A DNA stretch of 64,000 nt, from positions 168,531 to 232,530 of the forward strand of contig NZ_KK020675.1 of assembly GCF_000307775.2 (NCBI RefSeq), read 5' to 3'. The notes below the pieces were generated by a model. The model was not told the origin of the DNA. It saw only the letters and a program-made list of their open reading frames with translations, and ran no database searches. The DNA comes from Stutzerimonas stutzeri KOS6. Its GTDB lineage: Bacteria > Pseudomonadota > Gammaproteobacteria > Pseudomonadales > Pseudomonadaceae. Both the position numbers and the translations under genes were made by a program. Shown here piece after piece: positions 9,174 through 18,026 of the stretch (positions are counted from its first letter, which is position 1; each line of letters opens with the position of its first letter).

Positions 9174-9536
9174 ATGAAAACCGCTCATTTCCCCCGCATC
9201 TGTCTCGCCCGGCGCGCCGCGCTGGCACTGAGCCTCACCACGCTGCCCGCGCTGTCGTTCGCACAGGGCCTGCCGCAACTGGAGAATCCGTCGCGCGGCA
9301 CCGGCGGCGGGATCATGGAGACCATTCGCAACTACGGCTACGACATCGTGCTCCTGGTCGCACTGCTGGTCGTGGCGTCGATGTTCATTGGCGTGTGCTA
9401 CCACGCCTACGGCACCTACGCGGAAATCCACACGGGCAGGAAGACCTGGGGCCAGTTCGGACTCACGGTAGCCATCGGCGCGGTGCTGTTGGTCATCGGT
9501 ATCTGGCTGCTCACCGAAGCGACCGGGATTCTCTGA
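9174..9536 (+). CDS. Small membrane protein, TIGR03745 (DUF2976) family
   Basis: 120 residues. A signal-like N-terminus (cleavage near SFAQG) is followed by two membrane helices (about 58-82 and 98-116) separated by a short loop. This layout resembles VirB2/TraA-type pilins, so it is a reasonable pilin candidate for this transfer system. The pilin assignment is inference from topology and position. Confidence 0.78.
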   Translation: MKTAHFPRICLARRAALALSLTTLPALSFAQGLPQLENPSRGTGGGIMETIRNYGYDIVLLVALLVVASMFIGVCYHAYGTYAEIHTGRKTWGQFGLTVAIGAVLLVIGIWLLTEATGIL

Positions 9537-9546
9537 GGCCGCGCCC

Positions 9547-9945
9547 ATGTCCGAGCATCAGCACATCCGTGCGGACGGCACCGTGATGTTCCTTCCGCAC
9601 CGGCTCAACCGGCATCCCGTGGTGGTGCGCGGCCTGACGGCGGACGAGCTGTGGATCTGCTGCGGCCTGTCCGGCGCAGCCGGATTGCTGGTCGGCGCGC
9701 CCCTGTCCTGGCTGTTCTCGACCATCGCGATCGCGCCCACCTTCATCGTGCTGGGTATCGCCTTCGGCGTGTTCATCGGCGGAGGCATCCTGCGCCGTCA
9801 GAAACGCGGCAGACCCGACACCTGGTTGTACCGCCAACTGCAATGGCGCATCGCGACCCGCTATCCCTTGGTAGCCGGCTGGATCGGCGGGCATGCACTG
9901 ATCACGCGTTCGGGCCGCTGGTCGAACCGGAGGGTAGCGCGATGA
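9547..9945 (+). CDS. Membrane protein, TIGR03750 (DUF3487) family
   Basis: 132 residues with two adjacent membrane helices (about 38-58 and 60-82), resembling the VirB3/TraL layout. It has a conserved basic start (LPHRLNRHPVVVRGLTADE) and a C-terminal cytoplasmic tail. In type G systems this gene sits next to the core-complex genes. It overlaps the following gene by four bases. Confidence 0.8.
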   Translation: MSEHQHIRADGTVMFLPHRLNRHPVVVRGLTADELWICCGLSGAAGLLVGAPLSWLFSTIAIAPTFIVLGIAFGVFIGGGILRRQKRGRPDTWLYRQLQWRIATRYPLVAGWIGGHALITRSGRWSNRRVAR

Positions 9946-10622
9946 GCCGCTTCCGGAACGAAGTCGCGCACTTGCAGGCGCACATCAAGACCCTGCGCCT
10001 GGGTGCTGTTGCGCTGCTGCTGATCGCGCTGGTGATGGGCGGCGGCTGGTGGAGCGCGCCCCGCGACCTGACCATTCACGTTCCGCCCGATCTGCGCTCA
10101 GGCAGCACCCGGCCCTGGTGGGACGTGCCGCCGGAAAGCGTCTATTCATTCACTTTTTATGTGTGGCAGCAACTGCACCGCTGGCCCACGAATGGCGAAG
10201 AGGACTACGCGCGCAACCTGCATGCGCTATCGCCGTACTTCACCCCCGCCTGCCGCGCCTTTCTGCAGGCCGACTATGACTACCGCCGTTCTACGGGAGA
10301 GCTGCGCCAGCGGGTGCGTGGCGTGTATGAGATCCCCGGGCGCGGCTACGGCGACAACCCGACCGCGCGCGTGCGCACGGTCTCCGATCGCAACTGGGTG
10401 GTGACGCTCGATCTCAGCGCGGACGAGTACCACGGGCCGGAGCAGGTCAAGCGCGCGCTGGTGCGCTACCCGCTCAAAGTCGCGCGGTCGGACGTTGATC
10501 CCGCGCGCAACCCCTTCGGCCTGGTTCTCGACTGCTACGACGGTGCGCCGCAGCGCATCGCCACGCCCGAACCGGAGCCACCTGCTCGCGGCGGCCTGGG
10601 CCAGCAAGGAGACTCCCCATGA
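9942..10622 (+). CDS. TIGR03746 (DUF2895) family, VirB8/TraE-like subunit
   Basis: 226 residues. One transmembrane helix (about 20-40) precedes a periplasmic alpha/beta domain, the architecture of VirB8/TraE bridging proteins. A WW(D)VPPESVYSFTFYVWQQ segment near residue 60 is characteristic of the family. The start is the ATG overlapping the previous gene by four bases, and the gene overlaps the next by four bases. Confidence 0.82.
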   Translation: MSRFRNEVAHLQAHIKTLRLGAVALLLIALVMGGGWWSAPRDLTIHVPPDLRSGSTRPWWDVPPESVYSFTFYVWQQLHRWPTNGEEDYARNLHALSPYFTPACRAFLQADYDYRRSTGELRQRVRGVYEIPGRGYGDNPTARVRTVSDRNWVVTLDLSADEYHGPEQVKRALVRYPLKVARSDVDPARNPFGLVLDCYDGAPQRIATPEPEPPARGGLGQQGDSP

Positions 10623-11521
10623 AGACCCGCCTTCTCGTCTGGCTGGGCATGCTGGCCTGCGCGCTCGTGCCCATGGCCCATGCCGTGGAAATCCTGCGCT
10701 GGGAGCGCCTGCCTCTGGCCGTGCCGCTGCAGGTCGGAGAGGAACGCATCGTGTTCGTGGATCGCAATGTACGCGTCGGCGTTCCGGCCAGCGTCGGCGA
10801 CCGGCTGCGCGTGCAGAGTGCCGGCGGCGCGGTCTATCTGCGCGCCAGCGAACCGATCGAGCCCACGCGACTGCAATTGCAGGATGCTGACAGCGGCGCG
10901 CTGATCCTGCTGGACATCGCTGCCGAGCCGGCCAAGGACGGCGAGCCGCCGTTGGAGCCAGTGCGCATCGTTGAGGGCAACGCCACGCCGCAGCGCTACG
11001 GCCAGGCACAGGAATCCGGCACCGCTGCACCATCCCCAGATCAAGCCCGTCCGCCCCGGCGCGAAACCCCGGTGGCAGTGGTGCTGACCCGCTATGCGGC
11101 CCAGAACCTGTACGCGCCGCTTCGCACCGTGGAGCCCGTGCCCGGCGTCATGCGCGTGAATCTGCGCCGCGACCTGCCGCTCGATACCTTGCTGCCGACC
11201 CTGCCTGTACGCGCCGAGGCGCTGGCGGCATGGCGGCTGGAGGATCAGTGGGTGACCGCCGTGCGGCTGACCCATACCGGCGGCGGCTGGATCGATCTCG
11301 ATCCGCGCGCGCTGCAAGGGGACTTTCTCACCGCCACCTTCCAGCATCCGACGCTCGGTCCGCGCGGTACGCCGGAGGACACCACGGTGCTGTATCTGGT
11401 CACGCGCGGTCGCGGCCTGCCGCAGTCGCTGCTGCCGGCCATCCACCGCTTCGACCCGGCCGCACTGTTGCCCCAGGTCGCTCCTGGTCACGACCTCAAG
11501 GAGTCCGGAGATGCGCAGTAA
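10619..11521 (+). CDS. TIGR03749 (DUF3438) family, VirB9/TraK-like subunit
   Basis: 300 residues with a signal peptide (cleavage near AHA-VEI). The N-terminal beta domain (about 20-110) resembles VirB9/TraK secretins of the core complex, followed by a Pro-rich linker and a C-terminal domain. It sits between the VirB8-like and VirB10-like genes in the usual order. It overlaps the next gene by eleven bases. Confidence 0.82.
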   Translation: MKTRLLVWLGMLACALVPMAHAVEILRWERLPLAVPLQVGEERIVFVDRNVRVGVPASVGDRLRVQSAGGAVYLRASEPIEPTRLQLQDADSGALILLDIAAEPAKDGEPPLEPVRIVEGNATPQRYGQAQESGTAAPSPDQARPPRRETPVAVVLTRYAAQNLYAPLRTVEPVPGVMRVNLRRDLPLDTLLPTLPVRAEALAAWRLEDQWVTAVRLTHTGGGWIDLDPRALQGDFLTATFQHPTLGPRGTPEDTTVLYLVTRGRGLPQSLLPAIHRFDPAALLPQVAPGHDLKESGDAQ

Positions 11522-12920
11522 CGGCTTGCTCAAATGGCTAGTGCTTCCGGTCGCCTTGCTGGTGCTGTTCTTTGGCATCCGCCTGTTCTCCGGCGGCGGC
11601 GACCAGCCCCCCACCAGCGTCGATGCCGAACCGCAGCTCACCGCCGAAGAAATGCAGGCGCTCGGCATCGAGGGCGATACGCCCCGCGATACGGTCGCCA
11701 CCCTGGTGGCGCAGGTGCGGCAGTTGCGCACCGAATTGCAGACGGCCACGGCGGACAACCGCACCCAGCGCGAGGAAAACCAACGCCTGCGCCAGCGCGA
11801 AAGCGCGATCGACCAGCGTATCGGCACGGCGCTGGAAGCCGAGCGCACCGCATTGCGTCGCGACCAGGAGCAACTGGCCGGCGAGCGCCGGCAGACCGAA
11901 GGCCTGTTGCAGGATCTGCAGCGCCGGTTGGAGAACATCGGTGGCGGCGGTCATGCCGATCTGCCGGTCGGATTGGGTTTGCGCGAAGGTGACGGCGATG
12001 GTTTCGCTGGCGAAGGCGGTATCCGCTGGGTGGAGCCGGATGACGCCAGGCAGACCGACGGACGCGGCGGCGCGGGTACAAGCCTGAGCTTCCCGACCAG
12101 CTTCGGACCGGCACAGAAAACGCTGGAGGCCACCGTCGGGCATGTTGCCGATGCCGGTGCCAGGGCTGCCGGCGTCAAGACGGCCCAGGCGGTCTACACC
12201 GTACCGACGAACTCCACCCTGATGGGATCGGTCGCGATGACCGCATTGATCGGCCGTGTCCCGGTCGATGGCACCGTCAACGACCCGTTCCCGTTCAAAG
12301 TCCTCGTCGGGCCGGACAATTTGACCGCCAACGGCATCGACATCCCGGATGTGGCTGGCGCGGTGTTCAGTGGCACTGCCAGCGGCGACTGGACCTTGTC
12401 CTGCGTCAGGGGGCAGGTACGTAGCATCACGTTCGTGTTCCATGACGGGACTGTGCGCACGATTCCCGAAGACAGCGAGCGCAGCAGCCAGCAGAACAAC
12501 CAGCAGGATGGCCTGGGCTGGATCAGCGATCCGTATGGGATTCCTTGTGTCAGTGGCGAACGCCGCAGTAATGCGCAGCAGTATCTCGGTACCCAGGCCT
12601 TGATCACCGCCGCGGGCGCGGGCGTCGCTTCGCTGATCGACTCCGACAGCGGCCAGATGTCCTATGTCGGTGCCGATGGCTCGATCGGCACGGTCGGCAT
12701 CAGCACCAACGAGGCGGTCGGACGCATCCTCGCCGGCGGCGTGCAGGACATGTCGCAGTGGGTGAACCGGCTCTACGGCCAAGCCTTCGCGGCGGTCTAT
12801 GTCCAGCCCGGCGCACAGGTCGCCGTTCATCTCGAAAAACCCCTTGAGATTGACTACGACCCCGAAGGCCGCCGCGTCGACCATCGCGCAGGAGAAGCTC
12901 ATGCACTCGAACTGGATTAA
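11511..12920 (+). CDS. TIGR03752 family, VirB10/TraB-like core-complex subunit
   Basis: 469 residues. An N-terminal membrane helix (about 7-24) precedes a long coiled coil (about 65-145), then a Gly-rich region and a C-terminal domain with the TNSTLMGSVAMTALIGRVPV segment typical of TraB/VirB10 proteins in type G systems. It spans the envelope and links the inner-membrane ATPases to the outer pore. It overlaps the lipoprotein gene by 20 bases. Confidence 0.85.
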   Translation: MRSNGLLKWLVLPVALLVLFFGIRLFSGGGDQPPTSVDAEPQLTAEEMQALGIEGDTPRDTVATLVAQVRQLRTELQTATADNRTQREENQRLRQRESAIDQRIGTALEAERTALRRDQEQLAGERRQTEGLLQDLQRRLENIGGGGHADLPVGLGLREGDGDGFAGEGGIRWVEPDDARQTDGRGGAGTSLSFPTSFGPAQKTLEATVGHVADAGARAAGVKTAQAVYTVPTNSTLMGSVAMTALIGRVPVDGTVNDPFPFKVLVGPDNLTANGIDIPDVAGAVFSGTASGDWTLSCVRGQVRSITFVFHDGTVRTIPEDSERSSQQNNQQDGLGWISDPYGIPCVSGERRSNAQQYLGTQALITAAGAGVASLIDSDSGQMSYVGADGSIGTVGISTNEAVGRILAGGVQDMSQWVNRLYGQAFAAVYVQPGAQVAVHLEKPLEIDYDPEGRRVDHRAGEAHALELD

Positions 12921-13335
12921 ACCGCTGCTGCTGGCGGCGGCCGTGGCGGCGCTGGCCGGCTGCGCCACCAGCAAGGAAGAATTGATGCCGCATGGCGGCC
13001 GCACGATGCAGGACATCTGGCACCAGGCGGCCGGCGACGGCGGCAGCGGTCAGGTGGCTCGCCGCCAACTGCTGGACGCGCGCCAGAGCCTGCGCCGGCC
13101 GCTGACGGATGCGGATGTACAGGCCGCGCCCGCCGAGCAGATGCGCTACACGCGTACGGCCGCGAACGAAATCCATCACCAGTTCCCGAGGCTGCCGAAT
13201 CCAGACCTGGTGATGTATGTGTATCCGCATCTGGCCGGCACCGATCCCGTGCCGGTGCCAGGCTATTCGACTGTTTTCCCCTTGTATCAGCGCGTCCAGT
13301 ACGCGATGCCGGGCGAACGCACGGAGGCGTACTGA
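12901..13335 (+). CDS. Conjugation lipoprotein, TIGR03751 family (VirB7/TraV-like)
   Basis: 144 residues with a clear lipobox (LAGCAT, Cys near 22), followed by the conserved family segment KEELMPHGGRTMQDIW. A small outer-membrane lipoprotein of the core complex. The start lies within the end of the previous gene and is preceded by AGGAGA. Its stop overlaps the next ATG (TGATG). Confidence 0.85.
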   Translation: MHSNWIKPLLLAAAVAALAGCATSKEELMPHGGRTMQDIWHQAAGDGGSGQVARRQLLDARQSLRRPLTDADVQAAPAEQMRYTRTAANEIHHQFPRLPNPDLVMYVYPHLAGTDPVPVPGYSTVFPLYQRVQYAMPGERTEAY

Positions 13336-16211
13336 TGGCCTGGTCGTTGCCCTGGCGCCGGCGGGCACCTAACGATGCGGCGCAGATCGATGACCGGCAG
13401 GATGGCTGGACGCGCCATGTACGCGCGCTGCGCGAGGCCGGCATTCCCGAACCCGGCGAGGCGGTCGCGCCCAGCCGCCCGGCCACGGTGGCCGATGAGC
13501 AGGCACTGTACGATGCGGCACCGTCATTCGTCGCGCTGCTGCCGTGGGTTGAGTACCTGCCGGATTCGCAGTGCATGCTGCTTGAGGATGGCGTCTCGGT
13601 TGCCGCCTTTTTCGAGCTGACGCCGCTGGGCACTGAAGGTCGCGAGGCCGCCTGGCTGGCACGGGCACGCGATGCGTTGGAAAACGCCTTGCAGGACAGC
13701 TTCGACGAGCTCGATGCGAATCCATGGGTGCTCCAGCTCTACGCCCAGGACGAGGCCAACTTTGACCAGTACCTGGACACGCTGCGCGGCTACGTTCAGC
13801 CGCGTGCCGAGGGTAGCCGCTTCACGGAGTTCTACCTGACCTCGTTCGCCCACCATCTCCGCGCCGTTGCCAAATCCGGCGGGCTGTTCGAGGACACGGC
13901 TGTCACACGCCTGCCGTGGCGCGGTCAGAGCCGGCGCGTGCGGATGGTGGTCTATCGCCGCGCTGCGGGCCAGACCGGCCGCCGCGGCCAGACACCCGAG
14001 CAGGCGCTGAACGTCGTGTGCGACCGCCTGATTGGCGGCCTGTCCAACGCGGGTATCCAGACGCGCCGGCTGGATGCGCCGCAGATCCATGACTGGCTGC
14101 TGCGTTGGTTCAATCCCCGGCCCACCATGCTCGGGCCGACGGCGCAGGATCGCGAACGCTTCTACCGGCTGGCGGCCTATCCGGACGCGCCGGAATCTGA
14201 CGAGATCGAACTCGCCAGCGGCAAGGATTTCTCGCAGAGGTTGTTCTTCGGCCAGCCGCGCTCCGACGCCGAGCTGGGGTTGTGGTACTTCGATAGCCTG
14301 CCGCACCGGGTCATGGTCACCGACCGCCTGCGCATGCCGCCGGCCACCGGCCATCTCACCGGCGAAACGCGTAAGGGCGACGCGATCAACACGCTGTTCG
14401 ACCAGCTGCCCGAAGGCACCGTGATGTGCCTGACGCTGGTTGCGACGCCGCAGGACATCCTGGAAGCGCACCTCAACCAACTGGCGAAGAAGTCAGTCGG
14501 AGAAACCCTGGCGTCCGAGCAGGCGCTCCAGGACGTGCAGGAGGCGCGTTCGCTGATCGGCAGCTCTCACAAGCTGTATCGCGGCTCGCTGGCGTTCTAC
14601 CTCTCCGGCGACGACGAAGACGAACTGGACCGGCGCGGCCTGCAGCTCGCCAACGTGATGCTCAACGCCGGGCTGCAGCCAGTCCGTGAAGAAGACGAAG
14701 TCGCGCCGCTCAACAGCTATCTGCGCTGGCTGCCTTGCGTCTACAACCCCGGCGCGGACCGCAAGCAGTGGTACACGCAACTGATGTTCGCTCAGCATGC
14801 CGCCAATCTGTCACCGGCATGGGGACGCAGCCAGGGTACGGGCAGGCCCGGCATCACGCTGTTCAATCGCGGTGGCGGAGTATTGACGTTCGATCCGTTC
14901 AGCAGATTGGATCGGCAAATGAATGCCCATTTGTTTTTGTTTGGGCCAACGGGTTCGGGCAAGTCGGCCACGCTCAACAACATCCTCAACCAGGTCGCCG
15001 CGATCTATCGCCCACGCATGTTCATCGTGGAGGCCGGTAATTCCTTTGGCTTGCTGGCTGATTTCGCCGCACGGCTGGGCCTGTCGGTGAACCGGGTCAA
15101 GCTCGCGCCCGGTTCGGGCGTGAGCCTCGCGCCGTTCGCCGATGCCCGCCGGTTGATTGAATCCCCCAGTGATGTGCAGACGCTGGACGCCGATGCGCTG
15201 GATGAGGAACAGCCTACCGACCCGGCCGCCGTGGATGCGGACGAGCAGCGCGATGTGCTCGGCGAGCTTGAGATCACCGCGCGCTTGATGATCACGGGCG
15301 GTGAGGACAAGGAAGAGGCACGTATGACGCGTGCCGATCGTTCGCTGATCCGCCAGTGCATCCTGGACGCCGCCCGCCACTGCGTCGCGCAAGACCGGGA
15401 TGTGCTCACGCGCGACGTGCGCGACGCGCTGCGCGAGCGCGGCCGCGATTCGACCCTGCCCGAAACCCGTCGCACGCGGTTGTTGGAGATGGCTGACGCT
15501 ATGGACATCTTCACGCAAGGCTCAGACGGCGAAATGTTCGACCGTCCCGGCACGCCCTGGCCGGAAGCCGACATCACGGTCGTCGATCTCGCCACCTATG
15601 CCAGGGAGGGCTACAACGCCCAGCTCTCGATCGCCTACATCTCCCTGATCAATACCGTCAACAACATTGCGGAACGCGACCAGTTTCTCGGTCGGCCAAT
15701 CCTCAACGTGACCGATGAAGGCCACATCATCACGCGCAATCCCTTGCTGTCTCCGTACGTGGTGAAGATCACCAAGATGTGGAGAAAATTGGGCGCCTGG
15801 TATTGGTTGGCAACGCAGAACATCGACGATCTGCCCAGGGCGGCGGAGCCGATGCTCAATATGATCGAGTGGTGGTTGTGCCTGTCGATGCCACCGGACG
15901 AAGTCGAAAAAATTGCCAGGTTCCGCGAGTTGTCGCCAGCGCAGAAGGCACTGATGCTCTCGGCCAGGAAGGAATCCGGGAAGTTCAGCGAGGGCGTCAT
16001 TCTCTCCAAGAGCATGGAGGTGCTGTTCAGGGCCGTACCGCCGAGCTTGTATCTCGCACTGGCCCAGACCGAACCCGAAGAGAAAGCCGAACGATACCGG
16101 CTCATGCAGCAGTTCGGCATCAACGAGCTGGAAGCCGCGCTCAAGGTATCCGAGAACATCGACCGGGCGCGCGGCATCGAGCCGTTGCCATACGCCGATC
16201 TGCTCTCCTGA
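13335..16211 (+). CDS. traC: VirB4-like conjugation ATPase (TIGR03744, TraC type)
   Basis: The energising ATPase of mating-pair formation. 958 residues. It has an N-terminal TraC/VirB4 domain, Walker A (GPTGSGKSAT) near residue 537, Walker B (ILNVTDEGHI) near 791, and an arginine-finger region downstream. An acidic insert (about 620-640) follows Walker A. The start overlaps the lipoprotein stop. The length is normal for the family. Confidence 0.95.
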   Translation: MAWSLPWRRRAPNDAAQIDDRQDGWTRHVRALREAGIPEPGEAVAPSRPATVADEQALYDAAPSFVALLPWVEYLPDSQCMLLEDGVSVAAFFELTPLGTEGREAAWLARARDALENALQDSFDELDANPWVLQLYAQDEANFDQYLDTLRGYVQPRAEGSRFTEFYLTSFAHHLRAVAKSGGLFEDTAVTRLPWRGQSRRVRMVVYRRAAGQTGRRGQTPEQALNVVCDRLIGGLSNAGIQTRRLDAPQIHDWLLRWFNPRPTMLGPTAQDRERFYRLAAYPDAPESDEIELASGKDFSQRLFFGQPRSDAELGLWYFDSLPHRVMVTDRLRMPPATGHLTGETRKGDAINTLFDQLPEGTVMCLTLVATPQDILEAHLNQLAKKSVGETLASEQALQDVQEARSLIGSSHKLYRGSLAFYLSGDDEDELDRRGLQLANVMLNAGLQPVREEDEVAPLNSYLRWLPCVYNPGADRKQWYTQLMFAQHAANLSPAWGRSQGTGRPGITLFNRGGGVLTFDPFSRLDRQMNAHLFLFGPTGSGKSATLNNILNQVAAIYRPRMFIVEAGNSFGLLADFAARLGLSVNRVKLAPGSGVSLAPFADARRLIESPSDVQTLDADALDEEQPTDPAAVDADEQRDVLGELEITARLMITGGEDKEEARMTRADRSLIRQCILDAARHCVAQDRDVLTRDVRDALRERGRDSTLPETRRTRLLEMADAMDIFTQGSDGEMFDRPGTPWPEADITVVDLATYAREGYNAQLSIAYISLINTVNNIAERDQFLGRPILNVTDEGHIITRNPLLSPYVVKITKMWRKLGAWYWLATQNIDDLPRAAEPMLNMIEWWLCLSMPPDEVEKIARFRELSPAQKALMLSARKESGKFSEGVILSKSMEVLFRAVPPSLYLALAQTEPEEKAERYRLMQQFGINELEAALKVSENIDRARGIEPLPYADLLS

Positions 16212-16226
16212 CGGCCGGAGCACGCC

Positions 16227-16988
16227 ATGCCTCTCCATCGCTCAACGAACCCGCCACCGGCTGTACGTCGTCGGCGTTGTCTGCGCCTGTTGCTATGTGC
16301 CGTCGGCCTGCTTGCGGTGCTGCTGTTCGCGCTGCTCGCCGTGGTGCTGCGCGACAGTCCCGATGCCGCACCGACCCCGACCACTCAGCACCACCCGGGC
16401 GGTCCGCCGTGGCGCCACGGCCAGGCCGACGCCCGTTTCGTGCTGACGTTGTTTGCAGACCTGGAATGCCCATTCTGCAAGGCCTACTACCCGAGCCTGA
16501 AGAGCTGGATCGACCAGCATGCCGACGTCAGTCTGCAATGGCATCACCTGCCGCTGGCGATACACGAGCCGGCCGCCTCGGAACTGGCACGTGTGGCCGA
16601 GTGTGCGGGCGAGACCGGCGGGCACGGGGCCTTCTTCGATGCCGTCGGCTGGCTGTACCAGCACACGCGCGGCGGCGGCCAGGGGCTGCCCGGGGGGCTT
16701 CGCTATCCAGGGCTGACACCGGCGCTCCAGCGCTGCCTGGATAGCGAACGTCCCCAGCTCATCGTGCGCGATCAGGCCGAGCAAGGCGCGCACGGCGGCA
16801 TCACCGCCACCCCCAGCCTGCGCCTGGAGGATCGCCAGACCGGGCGATCGTTGCTCCTGCAAGGGCCGGTCGAAGGCGATGCGCTGCTGTCCGCCATGGA
16901 TCTTCTGCTGATGGGCGACGCGCCGGATGCCGCTCCGGCTCGCGCTGCAGGTTTGTCCGCCATCGACGATGGCGACATGCCCAGGTAG
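16227..16988 (+). CDS. DsbA-like thiol-disulfide oxidoreductase
   Basis: 253 residues. An N-terminal transmembrane anchor (about 15-42) is followed by a thioredoxin fold with CPFC near residue 81 in the context ADLECPFCKAYYPS. It probably helps form disulfides in periplasmic transfer proteins such as the Cys-rich TraU-like protein encoded downstream. It follows the VirB4 gene by 15 bases, the normal position in these elements. Confidence 0.87.
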   Translation: MPLHRSTNPPPAVRRRRCLRLLLCAVGLLAVLLFALLAVVLRDSPDAAPTPTTQHHPGGPPWRHGQADARFVLTLFADLECPFCKAYYPSLKSWIDQHADVSLQWHHLPLAIHEPAASELARVAECAGETGGHGAFFDAVGWLYQHTRGGGQGLPGGLRYPGLTPALQRCLDSERPQLIVRDQAEQGAHGGITATPSLRLEDRQTGRSLLLQGPVEGDALLSAMDLLLMGDAPDAAPARAAGLSAIDDGDMPR

Positions 16989-17106
16989 CCGAGGTCTTCA
17001 AGGCTACGGCGCAGTACTGCTGCGTTGACCTTCGTTCGCAACGCATCCCGAGGCGAACGGCCAGCGTTCCCGCGCTGGTGGATGTGTGTTCTTCCTTCCG
17101 TCATTC

Positions 17107-17129
17107 CCATGGAGGTTCCGCCTCCATGG
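17107..17129. repeat. Perfect 9-bp hairpin with 5-nt loop
   Basis: CCATGGAGG (17107-17115) and CCTCCATGG (17121-17129) flank TTCCG. No T-run follows, so it is not a standard terminator. It lies between the DsbA-like gene and the radC remnant. A related ATTGGAGGTTTCCATG stretch occurs about 20 bases downstream at the radC start. Confidence 0.7.
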
Positions 17130-17160
17130 GGTGCCTCCGCTCTTCCATTGGAGGTTTCCA

Positions 17161-17390
17161 TGACTGCTGTACTTTCCCCCGAAGACTCCTGTATCGAGTT
17201 GGAGCGCGATCCCGTCGCCGTCATCTTCGCGCACCAGCACCCTTCGGGGAACTCGGAGCCCAGTGCCGCCGATCGCATGATCACCCGCCGGCTCAGGGAT
17301 GCCTTGGATCTGATCGACATCCGTGTGCTGGATCATTTCATCATCGGCCAGGGCGAACCGTACTCCTTTGCCGAGAGCGGCTTGCTGTAG
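17161..17390 (+). pseudogene. radC: Truncated RadC-like JAB/MPN protein (remnant)
   Basis: About 76 residues remain. The C-terminal end of a RadC-type MPN+ domain is clear: the metal-binding HQHPSGN with PSAAD downstream, then [19 protein letters not shown] and the terminal FAESGLL. The usual upstream part of the domain, including its N-terminal strands, is absent and replaced by unrelated residues, so the gene is probably nonfunctional. Complete radC copies often occupy this slot in ICEclc-type elements. An upstream in-frame start at 17025 adds only low-complexity sequence. Confidence 0.75.
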
Positions 17391-17425
17391 CAGCACCTGA
17401 TCGTGTCTGCCAAGCCCCATCCAAC

Positions 17426-17456
17426 GCATGGACCTGCCCAGGTCCATGCTTTTTTT
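17426..17456 (+). terminator. Strong Rho-independent terminator after radC remnant
   Basis: A perfect 10-bp stem (GCATGGACCT with AGGTCCATGC), a four-base loop (GCCC) and seven T. It ends the second transfer operon and isolates the third. Confidence 0.93.
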
Positions 17457-17521
17457 CGCTTCCCTGAAAGGCCTCTCCGCTCCACGGGACAGCTATCCGA
17501 TCCCCAAGAAACAGGGATTGT

Positions 17522-17540
17522 CACAGTGCGCATTGTTCGT
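17522..17540 (+). promoter_or_regulatory. Shared 19-base element, copy 3 (upstream of TIGR03757 operon)
   Basis: CACAGTGCGCATTGTTCGT, ending 60 bases before the start codon at 17601 and lying just past the strong terminator. Its position at the head of the third transfer operon mirrors the other two copies. Confidence 0.6.
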
Positions 17541-17600
17541 GGTGGGCATCTGCACCATGGGTTCGACTACCAGGGTCATTCACCCCGAGACGCGAAGTCC

Positions 17601-18026
17601 ATGCACACCTTTCTTGCCCACCTCAGCCGGACGCTGGCCCTTCCGGCACTGCTGCTGGTCGCCGGCAACGTGACCGCAGCGGAGATCTGGATCGTGACGG
17701 ACGTCCGCCACCCGGTGGCCGGTGCCCAGGCGGCGGATCGCATCATCCAGCTCGACGCGGCGCAGGCCATCGAAGCGGAACTGTCGGCCCGGTTGCCGGA
17801 CGATCCGCAGCGGGCCGCGGCGCTCGTCCAGCGGCGGCTGAACGAAGGTGGCCAAGCGCTGCAACAGCGCATGCGTGAGGCTTACCAGGGCGTGACCGAT
17901 GCCTGGAGCTTAGGCATCACCAGCATTCCGGCGGTGATCGTCGATCAGCGCTACGTCGTGTATGGGGAAAGCGACCTCGGCCAGGCGCTGGTCCGCATCG
18001 AGCGTTACCGGGAGGGACAGCCATGA
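17601..18026 (+). CDS. ICE protein of the TIGR03757 (DUF1525) family
   Basis: 141 residues. Signal peptide (cleavage near VTAAE), then a small periplasmic domain ending with the conserved GITSIPAVIVDQRYVVYG segment, as in DUF1525/TrbC-like assembly factors. The ATG at 17601 is preferred over an upstream start at 17403 because the latter would lie within the terminator and remove the signal peptide. It overlaps the next gene by four bases. Confidence 0.85.
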   Translation: MHTFLAHLSRTLALPALLLVAGNVTAAEIWIVTDVRHPVAGAQAADRIIQLDAAQAIEAELSARLPDDPQRAAALVQRRLNEGGQALQQRMREAYQGVTDAWSLGITSIPAVIVDQRYVVYGESDLGQALVRIERYREGQP

